The notes beneath the pieces are model-generated. The model searched no databases, had not been told where the DNA came from, and saw only the letters and a program-made list of their open reading frames with translations. A program made the position numbers and the translations under genes. 60,930 nt of DNA from the NCBI GenBank assembly GCA_946998115.1, contig CAMPYB010000005.1, positions 1 through 60,930 on the forward strand, in the 5' to 3' direction. This stretch comes from an uncultured Actinomyces sp. Lineage in GTDB: Bacteria; Actinomycetota; Actinomycetes; Actinomycetales; Actinomycetaceae. Positions 8,926-18,171 of this stretch are shown here, in pieces. Every line of letters starts with the position of its first letter. Position 1 is the first letter of the stretch.

Positions 8926-9843
8926 TCACCTCACAAAATCTTTAAGCCATTCGGAAAATGCATCACCAAAATCTTCATTTTCAATTGCAAGCGACACAAT
9001 TGTTTGCAGATACCCAAAAGGAGTACCAGTATCAAATCTGCGCCCCTTAATTACAACACCATAAAGCCCTCCGCCTTCATCTTTAGGTTTAGATGCCATA
9101 ACACTCAAAGCGTCAGTAAGTTGTATCTCTCCGCCTCTGCCTGGTTGCAAAGTTTTTAAAACATCAAAAATAGCAGGGTCGAGAATATATCTTCCAACCA
9201 CAGCATATTTAGAGCGTATTTCATTAAAAGACGGTTTTTCTATCAAATCTGAAATAGCAAACACTCTACCATCTAAAAGATGATCATCTGAAAAATCCAT
9301 CAATTGCACATCAGCGTTTCCATAAGCACAAGCTTGCTCAGGAGTGACTTCCAATAGTGCAACAACAGAACCGCCTGTCACACAATGAACTCTCGTCATA
9401 AGTTTTAAAATAGGATCTTCAGGATGCATTAAATCATCAGGCAACATTACTGCGAAAGGATTTTTTTTCACATGCTCTTGTGCTTGCAACACTGCATGCC
9501 CAAGTCCTAACGGTCTTCCTTGACGAACTGAAGTAACTTTCACACCTGATGAAGTATTTATAATTTTACTTAGAGTATTTTTGTCATCTTTGGCAATCAG
9601 AGCATCCTCTAAGTCAGAAATAGTATCAAAATGATCTTCAATAGAATGCTTACCATAACGAGTTACAAGCAAAACATCAGAAATATCACACTTTGAAGCT
9701 TCTTCTATAACATACTGAATTCCAGGCCTATCAACTATAGGCAACATCTCTTTAGGCAAGACTTTAGTTGCTGGTAAAAACCTTGTTCCTCTACCAGCAG
9801 CAGGTATAACAGCATGCTTAACTTTTTGAAAATTATTATTCAT
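8926..9843 (-). CDS. galU: UTP-glucose-1-phosphate uridylyltransferase
   Basis: GalU makes UDP-glucose, the precursor for cell-wall and surface glycans and the substrate of the UDP-glucose dehydrogenase encoded near 35 kb. The N-terminal nucleotide-binding motif AVIPAAGRGTRFLPATK is followed by PKEMLPIVDRPGIQYVIEEA, and later come MLPDD and the substrate-binding GRRFDTGTPFGYL. The ATG at 9843 (MNNNFQKVKHAV) fits the family N-terminus; the frame extends upstream without support. There is no ribosome site, and a TAATCT lies seven bases before the ATG, so this may be a leaderless start. Confidence 0.95.
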   Translation of the reverse strand: MNNNFQKVKHAVIPAAGRGTRFLPATKVLPKEMLPIVDRPGIQYVIEEASKCDISDVLLVTRYGKHSIEDHFDTISDLEDALIAKDDKNTLSKIINTSSGVKVTSVRQGRPLGLGHAVLQAQEHVKKNPFAVMLPDDLMHPEDPILKLMTRVHCVTGGSVVALLEVTPEQACAYGNADVQLMDFSDDHLLDGRVFAISDLIEKPSFNEIRSKYAVVGRYILDPAIFDVLKTLQPGRGGEIQLTDALSVMASKPKDEGGGLYGVVIKGRRFDTGTPFGYLQTIVSLAIENEDFGDAFSEWLKDFVR

Positions 9844-9931
9844 AGTTCTAAGATTAGTGCAGAAAATCACATAATACGAACTTTTACGAGTATTTTTGGT
9901 AAAATATTTAAAACACAAAAGGAGAATAAGT
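9844..9931. promoter_or_regulatory. divergent promoter region galU / cyclo-ligase
   Basis: The 88 bases separate two divergent genes and must hold both promoters. On the minus strand TAATCT lies seven bases before the galU ATG. On the plus strand a TGGTAAAAT (extended -10 type) precedes the cyclo-ligase ribosome site. Neither has a strong -35. Confidence 0.4.
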
Positions 9932-10522
9932 ATGTCAACACAGCAAACTAAAGCTGAACTGCGACAATATTACAGGACAAAAAGAGCAAAGTACGCCCAA
10001 CATGTTGCATACTCTTACGATGCCGCTATGATAAAAAGCCTTGGCTCGCAATTGAAAAATTTTAAATGTGTAGGCGCATACTTGTCTTATGGTATGGAAC
10101 CACCAACTTTGCAATTGCTCAATTTCTTATCAAACAAAGGCGTAAAGATTCTGGTTCCTTCGATTTCTAACGGCAAATACCCTAAATGGAGTGAGTACAC
10201 ATCTGGCGCAGCTCTGCTATATAACGGACCGGGCAAAGTTCCATCTGTTTGCGACACAGAAGTATTAGATGCAGAAGCAATTTCACAAGCTCAAGCTATA
10301 ATAGTTCCAGCTTTAGCATGTGATATGAAAGGCGTTCGTCTTGGACAAGGCGGAGGATGGTATGATCAAGCTCTGCTACATGCACAAGAAGGTATATCGC
10401 TTATTGCATCTATATATGAATGGGAATTACCTGAACTAGGAAAAATTCCTAAGGAAAAACATGACATCAAAATGACTCATATTTATGATGGAATATCTTT
10501 GAAAAAAACTAAATGGTTTTAA
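9932..10522 (+). CDS. 5-formyltetrahydrofolate cyclo-ligase
   Basis: The enzyme converts 5-formyl-THF to 5,10-methenyl-THF with ATP and so recycles folate. The 196-residue product has the N-terminal KAELRQYYRTKRA basic helix, a central YLSYGMEPPT segment, and the signature VRLGQGGGWYDQAL (family G-R-G-G-G-Y-D pattern). It also has the IVPALACDMKGVRLG motif before that. The start is ATG at 9932, behind AAAGGAG; an upstream in-frame start has no ribosome site. It is divergent from galU, as in mycobacteria. It links functionally to glyA and folD at 50 kb. Confidence 0.93.
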   Translation: MSTQQTKAELRQYYRTKRAKYAQHVAYSYDAAMIKSLGSQLKNFKCVGAYLSYGMEPPTLQLLNFLSNKGVKILVPSISNGKYPKWSEYTSGAALLYNGPGKVPSVCDTEVLDAEAISQAQAIIVPALACDMKGVRLGQGGGWYDQALLHAQEGISLIASIYEWELPELGKIPKEKHDIKMTHIYDGISLKKTKWF

Positions 10523-10530
10523 AATACACG

Positions 10531-10582
10531 TATGTAAAATCATGCATAAATTATGCATGAAACTTAACTGTATTTTTACATA
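10531..10582. repeat. nested palindromes downstream of cyclo-ligase gene
   Basis: A perfect 19-base palindrome (10541-10559, CATGCATAA arms around one A) is enclosed by a second inverted pair, TATGTAAAA (10531-10539) and TTTTACATA (10574-10582). It lies just after the cyclo-ligase stop. It lacks a terminal T-run, so it is only a possible terminator or a protein-binding palindrome. The rest of the gap to 10760 is AT-rich with no gene seen. Confidence 0.5.
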
Positions 10583-10760
10583 CTGCATAAACAAACTATA
10601 GTATTTCAAATAATAACTTTATAAGCGTAATTAAAATTTGATTTTAAGCCGTCATTACATTTTCGCGTACCATTTTTAACTGAAATTTTATTCGCTACCT
10701 ACATATTTTCGTTATTTAACTTATGTATTTTCCAACAAACTAATACAATTCACAAAAATA

Positions 10761-11096
10761 TTATATTTTTCCAAAATGTGGCGGGCACTGTTCAAGCAAA
10801 AACTTATCATTTTCACCTAATGAAATATCGTGTTTTAAGCATTTGGAATATTTTGAATATTTCACGCCTGCTTTCAAATGCATTACTTTATTATTTTCAG
10901 CAACATTCTTTTTCTTTATAACAATATTTTCATCAAAAACACTATCATTTTGAAGCAAATTTGAAGCAAATAAATTTTCAGCAACCACTTGCGCCGGATC
11001 AACACTTTCACTTCTAATAGCATCAATCTTAGATAAACAAATCACGCGACGATGTTTCTTACAATGACTATTATCTGATCGACCAGTTACACTCAT
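10761..11096 (-). CDS. small protein coupled to the helicase-like gene
   Basis: This 111-residue hydrophilic protein is not recognised by name. Its ATG overlaps the stop of the giant upstream gene in an ATGA arrangement, so translation is very likely coupled. The N-terminus is basic (KKHRRVICLSKIDAIR). The middle is rich in Asn, Lys and Ser. The end, ENDKFLLEQCPPHFGKI, looks like a short conserved motif (ND--L----PPH-G), which in my recollection recurs at the C-termini of small actinobacterial proteins; this is not checked. There is no signal peptide or membrane helix. The coupled synthesis suggests a subunit or regulator of the large protein. Confidence 0.6.
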   Translation of the reverse strand: MSVTGRSDNSHCKKHRRVICLSKIDAIRSESVDPAQVVAENLFASNLLQNDSVFDENIVIKKKNVAENNKVMHLKAGVKYSKYSKCLKHDISLGENDKFLLEQCPPHFGKI

Positions 11097-14000
11097 TTAC
11101 TTGTACCACGCTTTACAACATGCCTCAAAACAGCATCAACCTGCGCACCCTTCCTCGTCAAAGCTAAAGCTTTACGAAGCTGCTCAACAAGCTCATCCTC
11201 AGTTCTTTCAACTCCATCAGACAATACCCAAACTAATAAATCATCCAATTGATCATCACCATAAGCAGCCAATGGTAATCCTTGAGCAATAGGAGGTCTA
11301 GGTCCACGATTCAAATTAATTTCCATAGACTCTGTTGAAACACTAACCTCAGGAGTGGGCTGAGGAGGAGCAACAATTTTTTTCGTTGCTTCCAAAATGT
11401 TAATCTTAGTCTTTTCAATCTGCTCAAGACGCGTTTTCAAAGCAGCTAAAACAATTTCTAATATCTCTTCAGCTTGACCTTGAGGATCCATAAATACTGC
11501 TGTAGAAAAAACAGTATTTACTTTCCAACCACGATTTTGCAAACGCTCAATCCAATGCCTTTCTCTGCGCCTCATGCTAGGCTCAAGCACATAATGCGCA
11601 TCATCAGTTAGCAAAGCCACCAGGAACTCATCAGGAAGCTTTGGATGCCCTACAGCTAAAGGTATACGGAAACGCGAATTACCACCCAAATTTGCTTCAA
11701 CACGCAAACCTAAACGCCATAACCTATCTGCCAAATCTACAAGCAAACGATCCGGTTTTTGACAAACCTCTTCTTCTTCCTTAGTAAGTTCAGAATATTT
11801 TTCTTCTTTACTTGCCCAAGACAAAATATCTGCCAACATACTACCGCCTTCCGAACATACATATCCAGAAGTTACATCTTGTGCAGTAATGCTAGAAACT
11901 ACAATAATTTTTTCCAGAGCACATTCCAAAGCCGAAGCTAAGAACACTTGTCCACCAGTTTTAGACACTATACCGAACTCGTGCAATAATTTACCATTAG
12001 GTGTTTTCGTATAACCAACAGTCAAAATCACATTGTCACGATGCAAACCTGCTGTAAGCGAAACATCAGTTACTACAAAAGGCTCATCCTTATTATCATC
12101 AAAGAAACTCTCAACAGCCTTATTTCCTTTTACAACCATTCTAACATTTTCACGTATACGGCTTGCATGCACTTCATTAAGCGCAACAACTGCTAAAGAT
12201 TTTTCAGGATAAGTTAAAGCATGATCAATCACTAAATCAACTACACGATTAACTTCTTGACTAGAACTTTCAACAGCACCACGACCAGTTGCTGGAATAC
12301 CAACAGCTTCTACTTTATGCAAAATCACATTTGAAGATTCACGAGGAACAGGCACAGGCTCTATCAAATCTCCATAACCATATTTCGCCATAAAAGCTAA
12401 TAAATCCTCATTATATTTACCCTGCGAAGTAGGCAAAACAATTTCAGGCAATATTTTAGTTAACTTAGCAATTTCACAATCAGCATTAGTTTTCGTATCG
12501 CAAACAACAACAACTTGTTTAGCTCTAGCTATAAGTGGAATCAACTCAGCTAAAGGCATGAAATTAATATTGTCCAAGACAAGCAAATCTAGACTATAGT
12601 CAGCATCCAAAATTTGAGGTACAAGCATTGCGGGACACACAACCATAGGTTGCATTATGCGCGTAATAGGAAAAGCTGACAAAAGCTCATGCACAGTTTG
12701 TATTCCAGAAGATAAATCCAAAGCTTCATAAAGCTGTATCGCTTCATTTTGACGATCTTTAACAAAAACACAAGATCTGTTATTCAATTCAGTTCTAGCA
12801 TTTATAGCTAAAGAATTAACTTGAGCTTTATCAAGTTGTCGAAGCTGATATGCCAAAGTCTGCAACAAATGTCCATCATATCCAGCAAGTTCTTTGTCAT
12901 CAAGTAAAATGGCTCCTAAAACTGACGCCCACCACGCCAATTCAAGTTCACTTGCTACAATATCATTACTTACATTTCTGGCACGCAAATCCTCAACTAA
13001 ATTATCCAACCCGATATCATGCAATTCTTTTAACACGCGCACACGCGAAGGCAATAAATACGCATTATTTTGATCGGACGCTAAATCAAGCATGAGTGAA
13101 ATCAACTCGTTGAAAGGCATTTCTTCTATATCATGATGAGCGGAACCCAAAATTGCTAAAATAGCATTCATATCTTCGCGTGCGCCATTTAGAACATCAA
13201 CAATTTTGTCTAAACCTACAGGCAAACGCGGATAACTATCACTTTTAGCATATTTTTTCCAAAGTTCCCTTTTCTGTTGCACACGTATTAATTCTTCATT
13301 TAAATTGTCAACACTAACATTAGGACGAAGCATGCTTTTTGCTTGTTTAACTAAAGAATGACGATGTTTCATCTTCATATTAATACAATGATCTTTACGC
13401 CATTGTTTAGAAGATGTAGCTATAACCATATCAGCAACACTATTTTCAAACACTTGTGGTTGGAAAATTTCAAGACATTTAGCAACAGCCTGCAATAACT
13501 CTATTTGTTCTTCCCATTGCTGAAATGAATTAGCTGTGTTTAATCCTGTATCAGCGCTAACCATTGTAGCGTGTCTTTGAATCGTAGGAATCAAATCTTC
13601 ACCTAAACGTTTTACACGTTCCAATAGTGAATCGACTGCATCATCATTTGTGAGCACAGCTCCATACCATGCATTATCAACTTTACGTTGAGAAAAAATT
13701 TGCAAATCACACGCTCTTGCTAAAAGTTTACGCGCATTTTCACAATTATCTGCGCTGAGCTGAGCTAAAACTTCCGCTGTAAAACGAACACAAGTCCTCG
13801 GACCGCCACTAGTAGATGTCAAATCAGTCAAAGCTTGTAGAGCATCCCAAGCTGAAACATTCCACGGATGCCTTATCTTATGCAATCTAGCAGTATACTC
13901 ACCAAGCTGAGCTCTTGTTTGTTCAAGCCTCAAACGCACACCATTTACAGCAGCTTTATCATAAGTTTTAATCTGTCTAGACAAAGCATTTTTCAAGCCC

Positions 14001-15142
14001 GCATTTATATTCGATCTCCAATTATCAACAGAAGTAGCATTTATAACGAATTCATCCAACCCATGTTTTTTAAACTCAGAAATAACCTCTTTGCCCATAC
14101 GACTGCTACTAGGAATATAAAGAGAAGTTTTACTTTGCAAAGCCATATCAGCCATAATAGCCACTACAGTTCCAAGCTGATCGCTACCTGGAGGAGTATT
14201 AACCACTAATGAAATACCTTGAGCAACATTATCCAATATATCTTGTTGAACAGGATCTAGATCCCCCACTCCGCGCTCTTGCGAAGGTTTACGATCAATA
14301 GGATTGGCAGATAAATTAACATTAGACAAGCTTTCAGCATCTTCATCAATACCAGCTAAAGCACCTATGATTGTTGAAGAAGTAGCTTTTTTCTTCAAAG
14401 TCAACAAATCATCAATAATAATTTGTGACGGAGAAGTAAATGGAGCTACTAAAAGTTTATCTTCCAAAACAAAATAATCGAAAGTGTCATGCCCAATTTC
14501 CGCAATACGGTCTAAACAATGTCTAGGAGAAAAACCTCCAGCAGAAAAAGCCAACCTTATTATTTCACCAGAATCAACTACTACTCCCAATTTTTTGAAA
14601 GCCATAAGTAATACTGGATTTATTTCCAAACAATCTTCAAGACAAAATACTATATCGTCACCACTGCGCGATAAACGAAGTTGGCGTAAAAGAATCGGCG
14701 CATACCTATTTTTTATTTTATTTTCTTCTACATTTTCAGTCCAACGTGCTAAACCAACAGATAAATAAGTCGAACAAACACCATATTTTTGTGAAATATT
14801 ATCAGCCTCATTAAACACACAGCGAGCTTTTTGTCGCACGCGATTCAACAGTTCTTGTTCACGTATAATATTAGATAATGGTGTCGGTCTTCCACTGTAC
14901 AATTGAGCAATACCAGAAGGATGAGCCATAGTTATATCAATCACATTTTCACCCAAAAATGAAATATTTGACAAAGCATTACCAGAACTGGACTTTTCAA
15001 TTTTACTAATCCACAAATCTAAAGCTTGCTCAATTTTTTGCACACGCAACTGCTCTTTTGATAACACAGGAGGATTAGTTTGCTCTTTCGTTGCCTGTTC
15101 ACGTCTACGCAAATAACCTTTTGAAAATAATGACGACACCAC
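11093..15142 (-). CDS. DUF4011/SF1 helicase-like/Vsr-like giant protein, motifs degenerate
   Basis: This is a protein of about 1349 residues. The N-terminal 200 residues have the layout of DUF4011 (W-SKIEKSSSGNALSNISFL, later YLSVGLARW and RYAPILLRQLRL). A superfamily 1 helicase-like region follows (from VQQDILDNVAQGISLVV), and the C-terminal 110 residues resemble the Vsr-like REase_MTES_1575 domain (RERHWIERLQNRGWKVNTVFSTAVF). The Walker A position reads NTPPGSDQLGT instead of PPGTGKT. The motif II region reads VLDNIN instead of DEAS, and the motif VI region reads VFLASALECAL instead of the LNVAVTRAR pattern. The nuclease Asp and Glu positions also look replaced (RIPLAV, ALLTDDA). It is therefore probably a non-catalytic homologue. 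The start is taken as one of two adjacent GTG codons (15142 or 15139) behind AAGGA; the longer open frame overlaps the divergent gene and has hydrophobic, non-family sequence. Confidence 0.75.
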   Translation of the reverse strand: MVSSLFSKGYLRRREQATKEQTNPPVLSKEQLRVQKIEQALDLWISKIEKSSSGNALSNISFLGENVIDITMAHPSGIAQLYSGRPTPLSNIIREQELLNRVRQKARCVFNEADNISQKYGVCSTYLSVGLARWTENVEENKIKNRYAPILLRQLRLSRSGDDIVFCLEDCLEINPVLLMAFKKLGVVVDSGEIIRLAFSAGGFSPRHCLDRIAEIGHDTFDYFVLEDKLLVAPFTSPSQIIIDDLLTLKKKATSSTIIGALAGIDEDAESLSNVNLSANPIDRKPSQERGVGDLDPVQQDILDNVAQGISLVVNTPPGSDQLGTVVAIMADMALQSKTSLYIPSSSRMGKEVISEFKKHGLDEFVINATSVDNWRSNINAGLKNALSRQIKTYDKAAVNGVRLRLEQTRAQLGEYTARLHKIRHPWNVSAWDALQALTDLTSTSGGPRTCVRFTAEVLAQLSADNCENARKLLARACDLQIFSQRKVDNAWYGAVLTNDDAVDSLLERVKRLGEDLIPTIQRHATMVSADTGLNTANSFQQWEEQIELLQAVAKCLEIFQPQVFENSVADMVIATSSKQWRKDHCINMKMKHRHSLVKQAKSMLRPNVSVDNLNEELIRVQQKRELWKKYAKSDSYPRLPVGLDKIVDVLNGAREDMNAILAILGSAHHDIEEMPFNELISLMLDLASDQNNAYLLPSRVRVLKELHDIGLDNLVEDLRARNVSNDIVASELELAWWASVLGAILLDDKELAGYDGHLLQTLAYQLRQLDKAQVNSLAINARTELNNRSCVFVKDRQNEAIQLYEALDLSSGIQTVHELLSAFPITRIMQPMVVCPAMLVPQILDADYSLDLLVLDNINFMPLAELIPLIARAKQVVVVCDTKTNADCEIAKLTKILPEIVLPTSQGKYNEDLLAFMAKYGYGDLIEPVPVPRESSNVILHKVEAVGIPATGRGAVESSSQEVNRVVDLVIDHALTYPEKSLAVVALNEVHASRIRENVRMVVKGNKAVESFFDDNKDEPFVVTDVSLTAGLHRDNVILTVGYTKTPNGKLLHEFGIVSKTGGQVFLASALECALEKIIVVSSITAQDVTSGYVCSEGGSMLADILSWASKEEKYSELTKEEEEVCQKPDRLLVDLADRLWRLGLRVEANLGGNSRFRIPLAVGHPKLPDEFLVALLTDDAHYVLEPSMRRRERHWIERLQNRGWKVNTVFSTAVFMDPQGQAEEILEIVLAALKTRLEQIEKTKINILEATKKIVAPPQPTPEVSVSTESMEINLNRGPRPPIAQGLPLAAYGDDQLDDLLVWVLSDGVERTEDELVEQLRKALALTRKGAQVDAVLRHVVKRGTSK

Positions 15143-15187
15143 AACTATCCTTAAACTTTCTAATAAAACACAAAATATCCTAAAATC

Positions 15188-15193
15188 ATTATA
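15188..15193 (-). promoter_or_regulatory. -10 element for the helicase-like gene
   Basis: On the minus strand a TATAAT lies about 46 bases before the GTG start, in the 104-base divergent spacer. No good -35 is seen at the usual distance. Confidence 0.35.
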
Positions 15194-15246
15194 TAGAAAA
15201 TAATATTTAATACATAATATATACACATATAGGCAGTTAGGAACTA

Positions 15247-16860
15247 ATGAATAATAAAAATTATAATCCTTATCTATGTTTAGAAAAAGCTTCTGCACAA
15301 AAACCTGATAAAACACTTTTAATATATGGGGATAAAAAATACAGCGCAAAACAAGTTTTAGAAATGATAGATAAGCTTACATATCATTTAAAAAACCAAA
15401 ATATAACATATTATTCAAAAGTTGCGTACAGTGCTAAAAATCATCCATTGCTTCTTTTACTTCATGTCTGCCTATCGCGTCTCGGAGCAATTACAGTACC
15501 GATAAACCCAAACTTAAGTGCAAATGAAAAAAAACTAATTCTAAAACAAACAAAAATAGATTTACACATAGACAATCAAAATCTAGAAAAATATTTTAAT
15601 CTTTGTTTCAAAATTCCCGATAACAAATACGCAAACGAAAAAATCATTCCTCACACTATAGATGATGACACTATTGCAGCAATACTATTCACATCAGGCT
15701 CATCTGCAAAACCAAAAGGAGTAAAACTCACTCACAAAAATCTTTGGTGGGGTTCTAAAAATCTTCGCTTAGGTTTTAAATATACTTATGATGACCACGC
15801 TTTAGTAGTCGCTCCTTTATCTCATATTGGAGGATTTAACGGCTGCACTCTTGATCTTTTTATTAACGCAGGAACCATCACTATAGCTAAAAGTACCGAT
15901 CCATTAGAGATTCTGGAAAGTATAGTAAAAAATCATATTACTTTAATGTTTGCTGTACCTACAGTATACGAAAAAATAGTTTCTGCATATTCTTCTTTAA
16001 AATTTAAAATTGACTTGAGTTGTTTACGACTACCATTGACTGGCGGCGCGCCTGTAAGCGAATCTATAATTGAAAAAACTCGAAATATAGGGTTACGCTT
16101 ATTACCAGTTTGGGGAATGACTGAAATATCAGCTTCTGGTGCTTATCTTTGCCAAAATTTAGTTGGAATAAAACCTGCAAATATTGGTTTACCTTTTGAA
16201 TACACGAAAATTAAAATTTTAGATTTAGAAAATATGAAAGAAATAAAAGAAAACAATAAAATAGGGCAAATTGCAGTATCAGGCCCCAATGTTTCAAGCG
16301 GTTATTTAAATTTACCAGTCAATGATAAAGAAAACTATTACAAAGGAATGCTTCTTACTAAAGATTTAGGATGTTGGTTTGAAGATAATTTTATTCAAAT
16401 AACTGGTAGAAAAAGTGACATTATAATCACAGGCGGAGAGCATGTTTTCCCAGCTGAAATTGACGATATTATCGGTTCAAAAAAACTGAATGAAATATTG
16501 AGCAATTTAGGATTTCCAATAATCACTTTAAATAAGACTTTTTCTGTTGAAGACAAATACTGGGGAGAAAAAATTATTTGCGCTCTTGTTTTATCCAGCT
16601 CATCTAGTGAAGAAAATATCACGACTAATAATAACACTATCAATAACAGCAATATTAATTACAATAGTTATGCTTGTGATAAGGATTCAGCCACTAGTAA
16701 AGACGCATTGTATTACTACATAAAAAAATATCTTAAAGACAAACTTAGCTATTATAAGATACCTAAAGATATCTTATTATTAGATGATATGCCTTTACGC
16801 CCTAATGGTAAGATTGATACTGCTAAATTAAAACAAATATACAATAATTTAAAAAATTAA
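15247..16860 (+). CDS. acyl-CoA synthetase / AMP-dependent ligase (MenE-like)
   Basis: This 537-residue ANL-superfamily enzyme activates a carboxylic acid with ATP and probably transfers it to CoA. Visible motifs are the phosphate-binding loop AAILFTSGSSAKPKGVKLTH (near 150), VWGMTEISASG (near 295), GRKSDIIITGGEHVFPAEID (near 390), and the C-terminal catalytic lysine context LRPNGKIDTAKL (near 520). The size and compactness fit 2-succinylbenzoate-CoA ligase, but no other menaquinone gene is nearby, so the substrate is uncertain. A Ser/Asn-rich insertion of about 40 residues interrupts the C-terminal domain (about 450-485). The start ATG has AGGA four bases upstream. It is divergent from the giant helicase-like gene. 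Confidence 0.8.
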   Translation: MNNKNYNPYLCLEKASAQKPDKTLLIYGDKKYSAKQVLEMIDKLTYHLKNQNITYYSKVAYSAKNHPLLLLLHVCLSRLGAITVPINPNLSANEKKLILKQTKIDLHIDNQNLEKYFNLCFKIPDNKYANEKIIPHTIDDDTIAAILFTSGSSAKPKGVKLTHKNLWWGSKNLRLGFKYTYDDHALVVAPLSHIGGFNGCTLDLFINAGTITIAKSTDPLEILESIVKNHITLMFAVPTVYEKIVSAYSSLKFKIDLSCLRLPLTGGAPVSESIIEKTRNIGLRLLPVWGMTEISASGAYLCQNLVGIKPANIGLPFEYTKIKILDLENMKEIKENNKIGQIAVSGPNVSSGYLNLPVNDKENYYKGMLLTKDLGCWFEDNFIQITGRKSDIIITGGEHVFPAEIDDIIGSKKLNEILSNLGFPIITLNKTFSVEDKYWGEKIICALVLSSSSSEENITTNNNTINNSNINYNSYACDKDSATSKDALYYYIKKYLKDKLSYYKIPKDILLLDDMPLRPNGKIDTAKLKQIYNNLKN

Positions 16861-16940
16861 TGCAATAATCATATTTAAAATATTTATCGTTCAAATATGA
16901 CAATTTTGTATACAATCAAGTTTTATTTTTACAGTCAATT

Positions 16941-17963
16941 TTAACTTTTTTCACACTTTAATTTTAATAAAGTTTCAGCTTCTTGACGCAAAGTTGTTTC
17001 TTGCAATAAATGTTTTAAATTATCACTCACAGGCAAACCTTTAGATTTCATTACTTTTCCCCACAAGAAACCAGCACGGTAAGATGAACGCACTAAGGGA
17101 CCTGCCATTACAGCAACAAACCCTAAATCTTTAGCATAATTACTAAGATCTACAAATTCTTTAGGATGTACCCATCTGTCAATAGGATGATGAAATTTAG
17201 ATGGTCGCAAATATTGCGTTATAGTTAGAATATGGCATCCAGCAGAATATAATTCATGTATAGCTTGTAATATTTCTTCTCTAGTTTCTCCCATACCTAA
17301 AATAAGATTTGATTTAGTAATCGCTCCTTGTTCACTAGCATAAGCGATAATATCAAGAGAACGATCATATTTAAAAGCTGGACGTATTTTTTTAAAAATA
17401 CGCGGAACAGTTTCCAAATTATGAGCAAAAACTTCAGGTTCAGATTCTAATACCATGTCAACTGCTGATTTTTTTCCTCTAAAATCATCAACTAGTAATT
17501 CCACACCAGTATTTGGGCAAGCATTATGTATTTCACGGCAAGTTTGCGCATATAGCCAAGCAGCACCATCTGGTAAATCATCTCTAGACACTCCAGTAAC
17601 TGTAGCGTATCTAAGATTCAATTGACTAACTGACTGTGCTATACGTTTAGGTTCCTGTTTATCATACTCTTTAGGCTTCCCAGTAGCTATATCACAAAAA
17701 TCACAACGTCTCGTGCATACAGCTCCACCTACAAGAAAAGTCGCTTCACGGTCTTGCCAGCATTCATAAATATTAGGGCAACCTGCTTCACCACAAACTG
17801 TATGCAAATTACTCTTAGTTACAAGAGAACGCATTTGCATATATTCCTCACCAGAAACAGCTTTAGTTTTTATCCATGCAGGTTTTTTTTCAATAGGTGT
17901 TTGACTATTACGCGTCTGTATCCTGAGTAATTTTCGCCCTTCAACTGGTGGAATAGTGCTCAT
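16941..17963 (-). CDS. lipA: lipoyl synthase
   Basis: LipA is a radical-SAM enzyme that inserts two sulfurs into protein-bound octanoyl groups. It has the three-cysteine auxiliary cluster motif CGEAGCPNIYEC (near residue 58) and the radical-SAM motif CTRRCDFC (near 84). These are followed by GVSRDDLPDGAAWLYA, TQYLRPSKFHHP and GPLVRSSYRAG. The length of 340 is normal. The ATG is behind GGGAAAGAGAA. It lies downstream of lipB with a 208-base gap, so the two may form one unit for 2-oxoacid dehydrogenase and glycine-cleavage lipoylation. Confidence 0.97.
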   Translation of the reverse strand: MSTIPPVEGRKLLRIQTRNSQTPIEKKPAWIKTKAVSGEEYMQMRSLVTKSNLHTVCGEAGCPNIYECWQDREATFLVGGAVCTRRCDFCDIATGKPKEYDKQEPKRIAQSVSQLNLRYATVTGVSRDDLPDGAAWLYAQTCREIHNACPNTGVELLVDDFRGKKSAVDMVLESEPEVFAHNLETVPRIFKKIRPAFKYDRSLDIIAYASEQGAITKSNLILGMGETREEILQAIHELYSAGCHILTITQYLRPSKFHHPIDRWVHPKEFVDLSNYAKDLGFVAVMAGPLVRSSYRAGFLWGKVMKSKGLPVSDNLKHLLQETTLRQEAETLLKLKCEKS

Positions 17964-18171
17964 TTATTCTCTTTCCCGTACCTTATTTGCTATATAATTT
18001 TCATAAATTTTTTAGCATTCATCAAGATTTTTTACAAATATATTCAAGATATACTATCCCTGATATATTTCAAATACCCGTAGTTAAAATATTTTTAATT
18101 TTTATATTATACAATTGACACAAAATTTTATTAGATTACAAATACTGAACTTTATTATTGCAAGTAATAGT

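Noticed and set aside
15143..15349. N-terminal 69-residue extension of the giant helicase-like frame
   Set aside because: It is hydrophobic and Cys/Tyr-rich, overlaps the divergent ligase gene, and lacks a ribosome site. Two GTG codons behind AAGGA are better.
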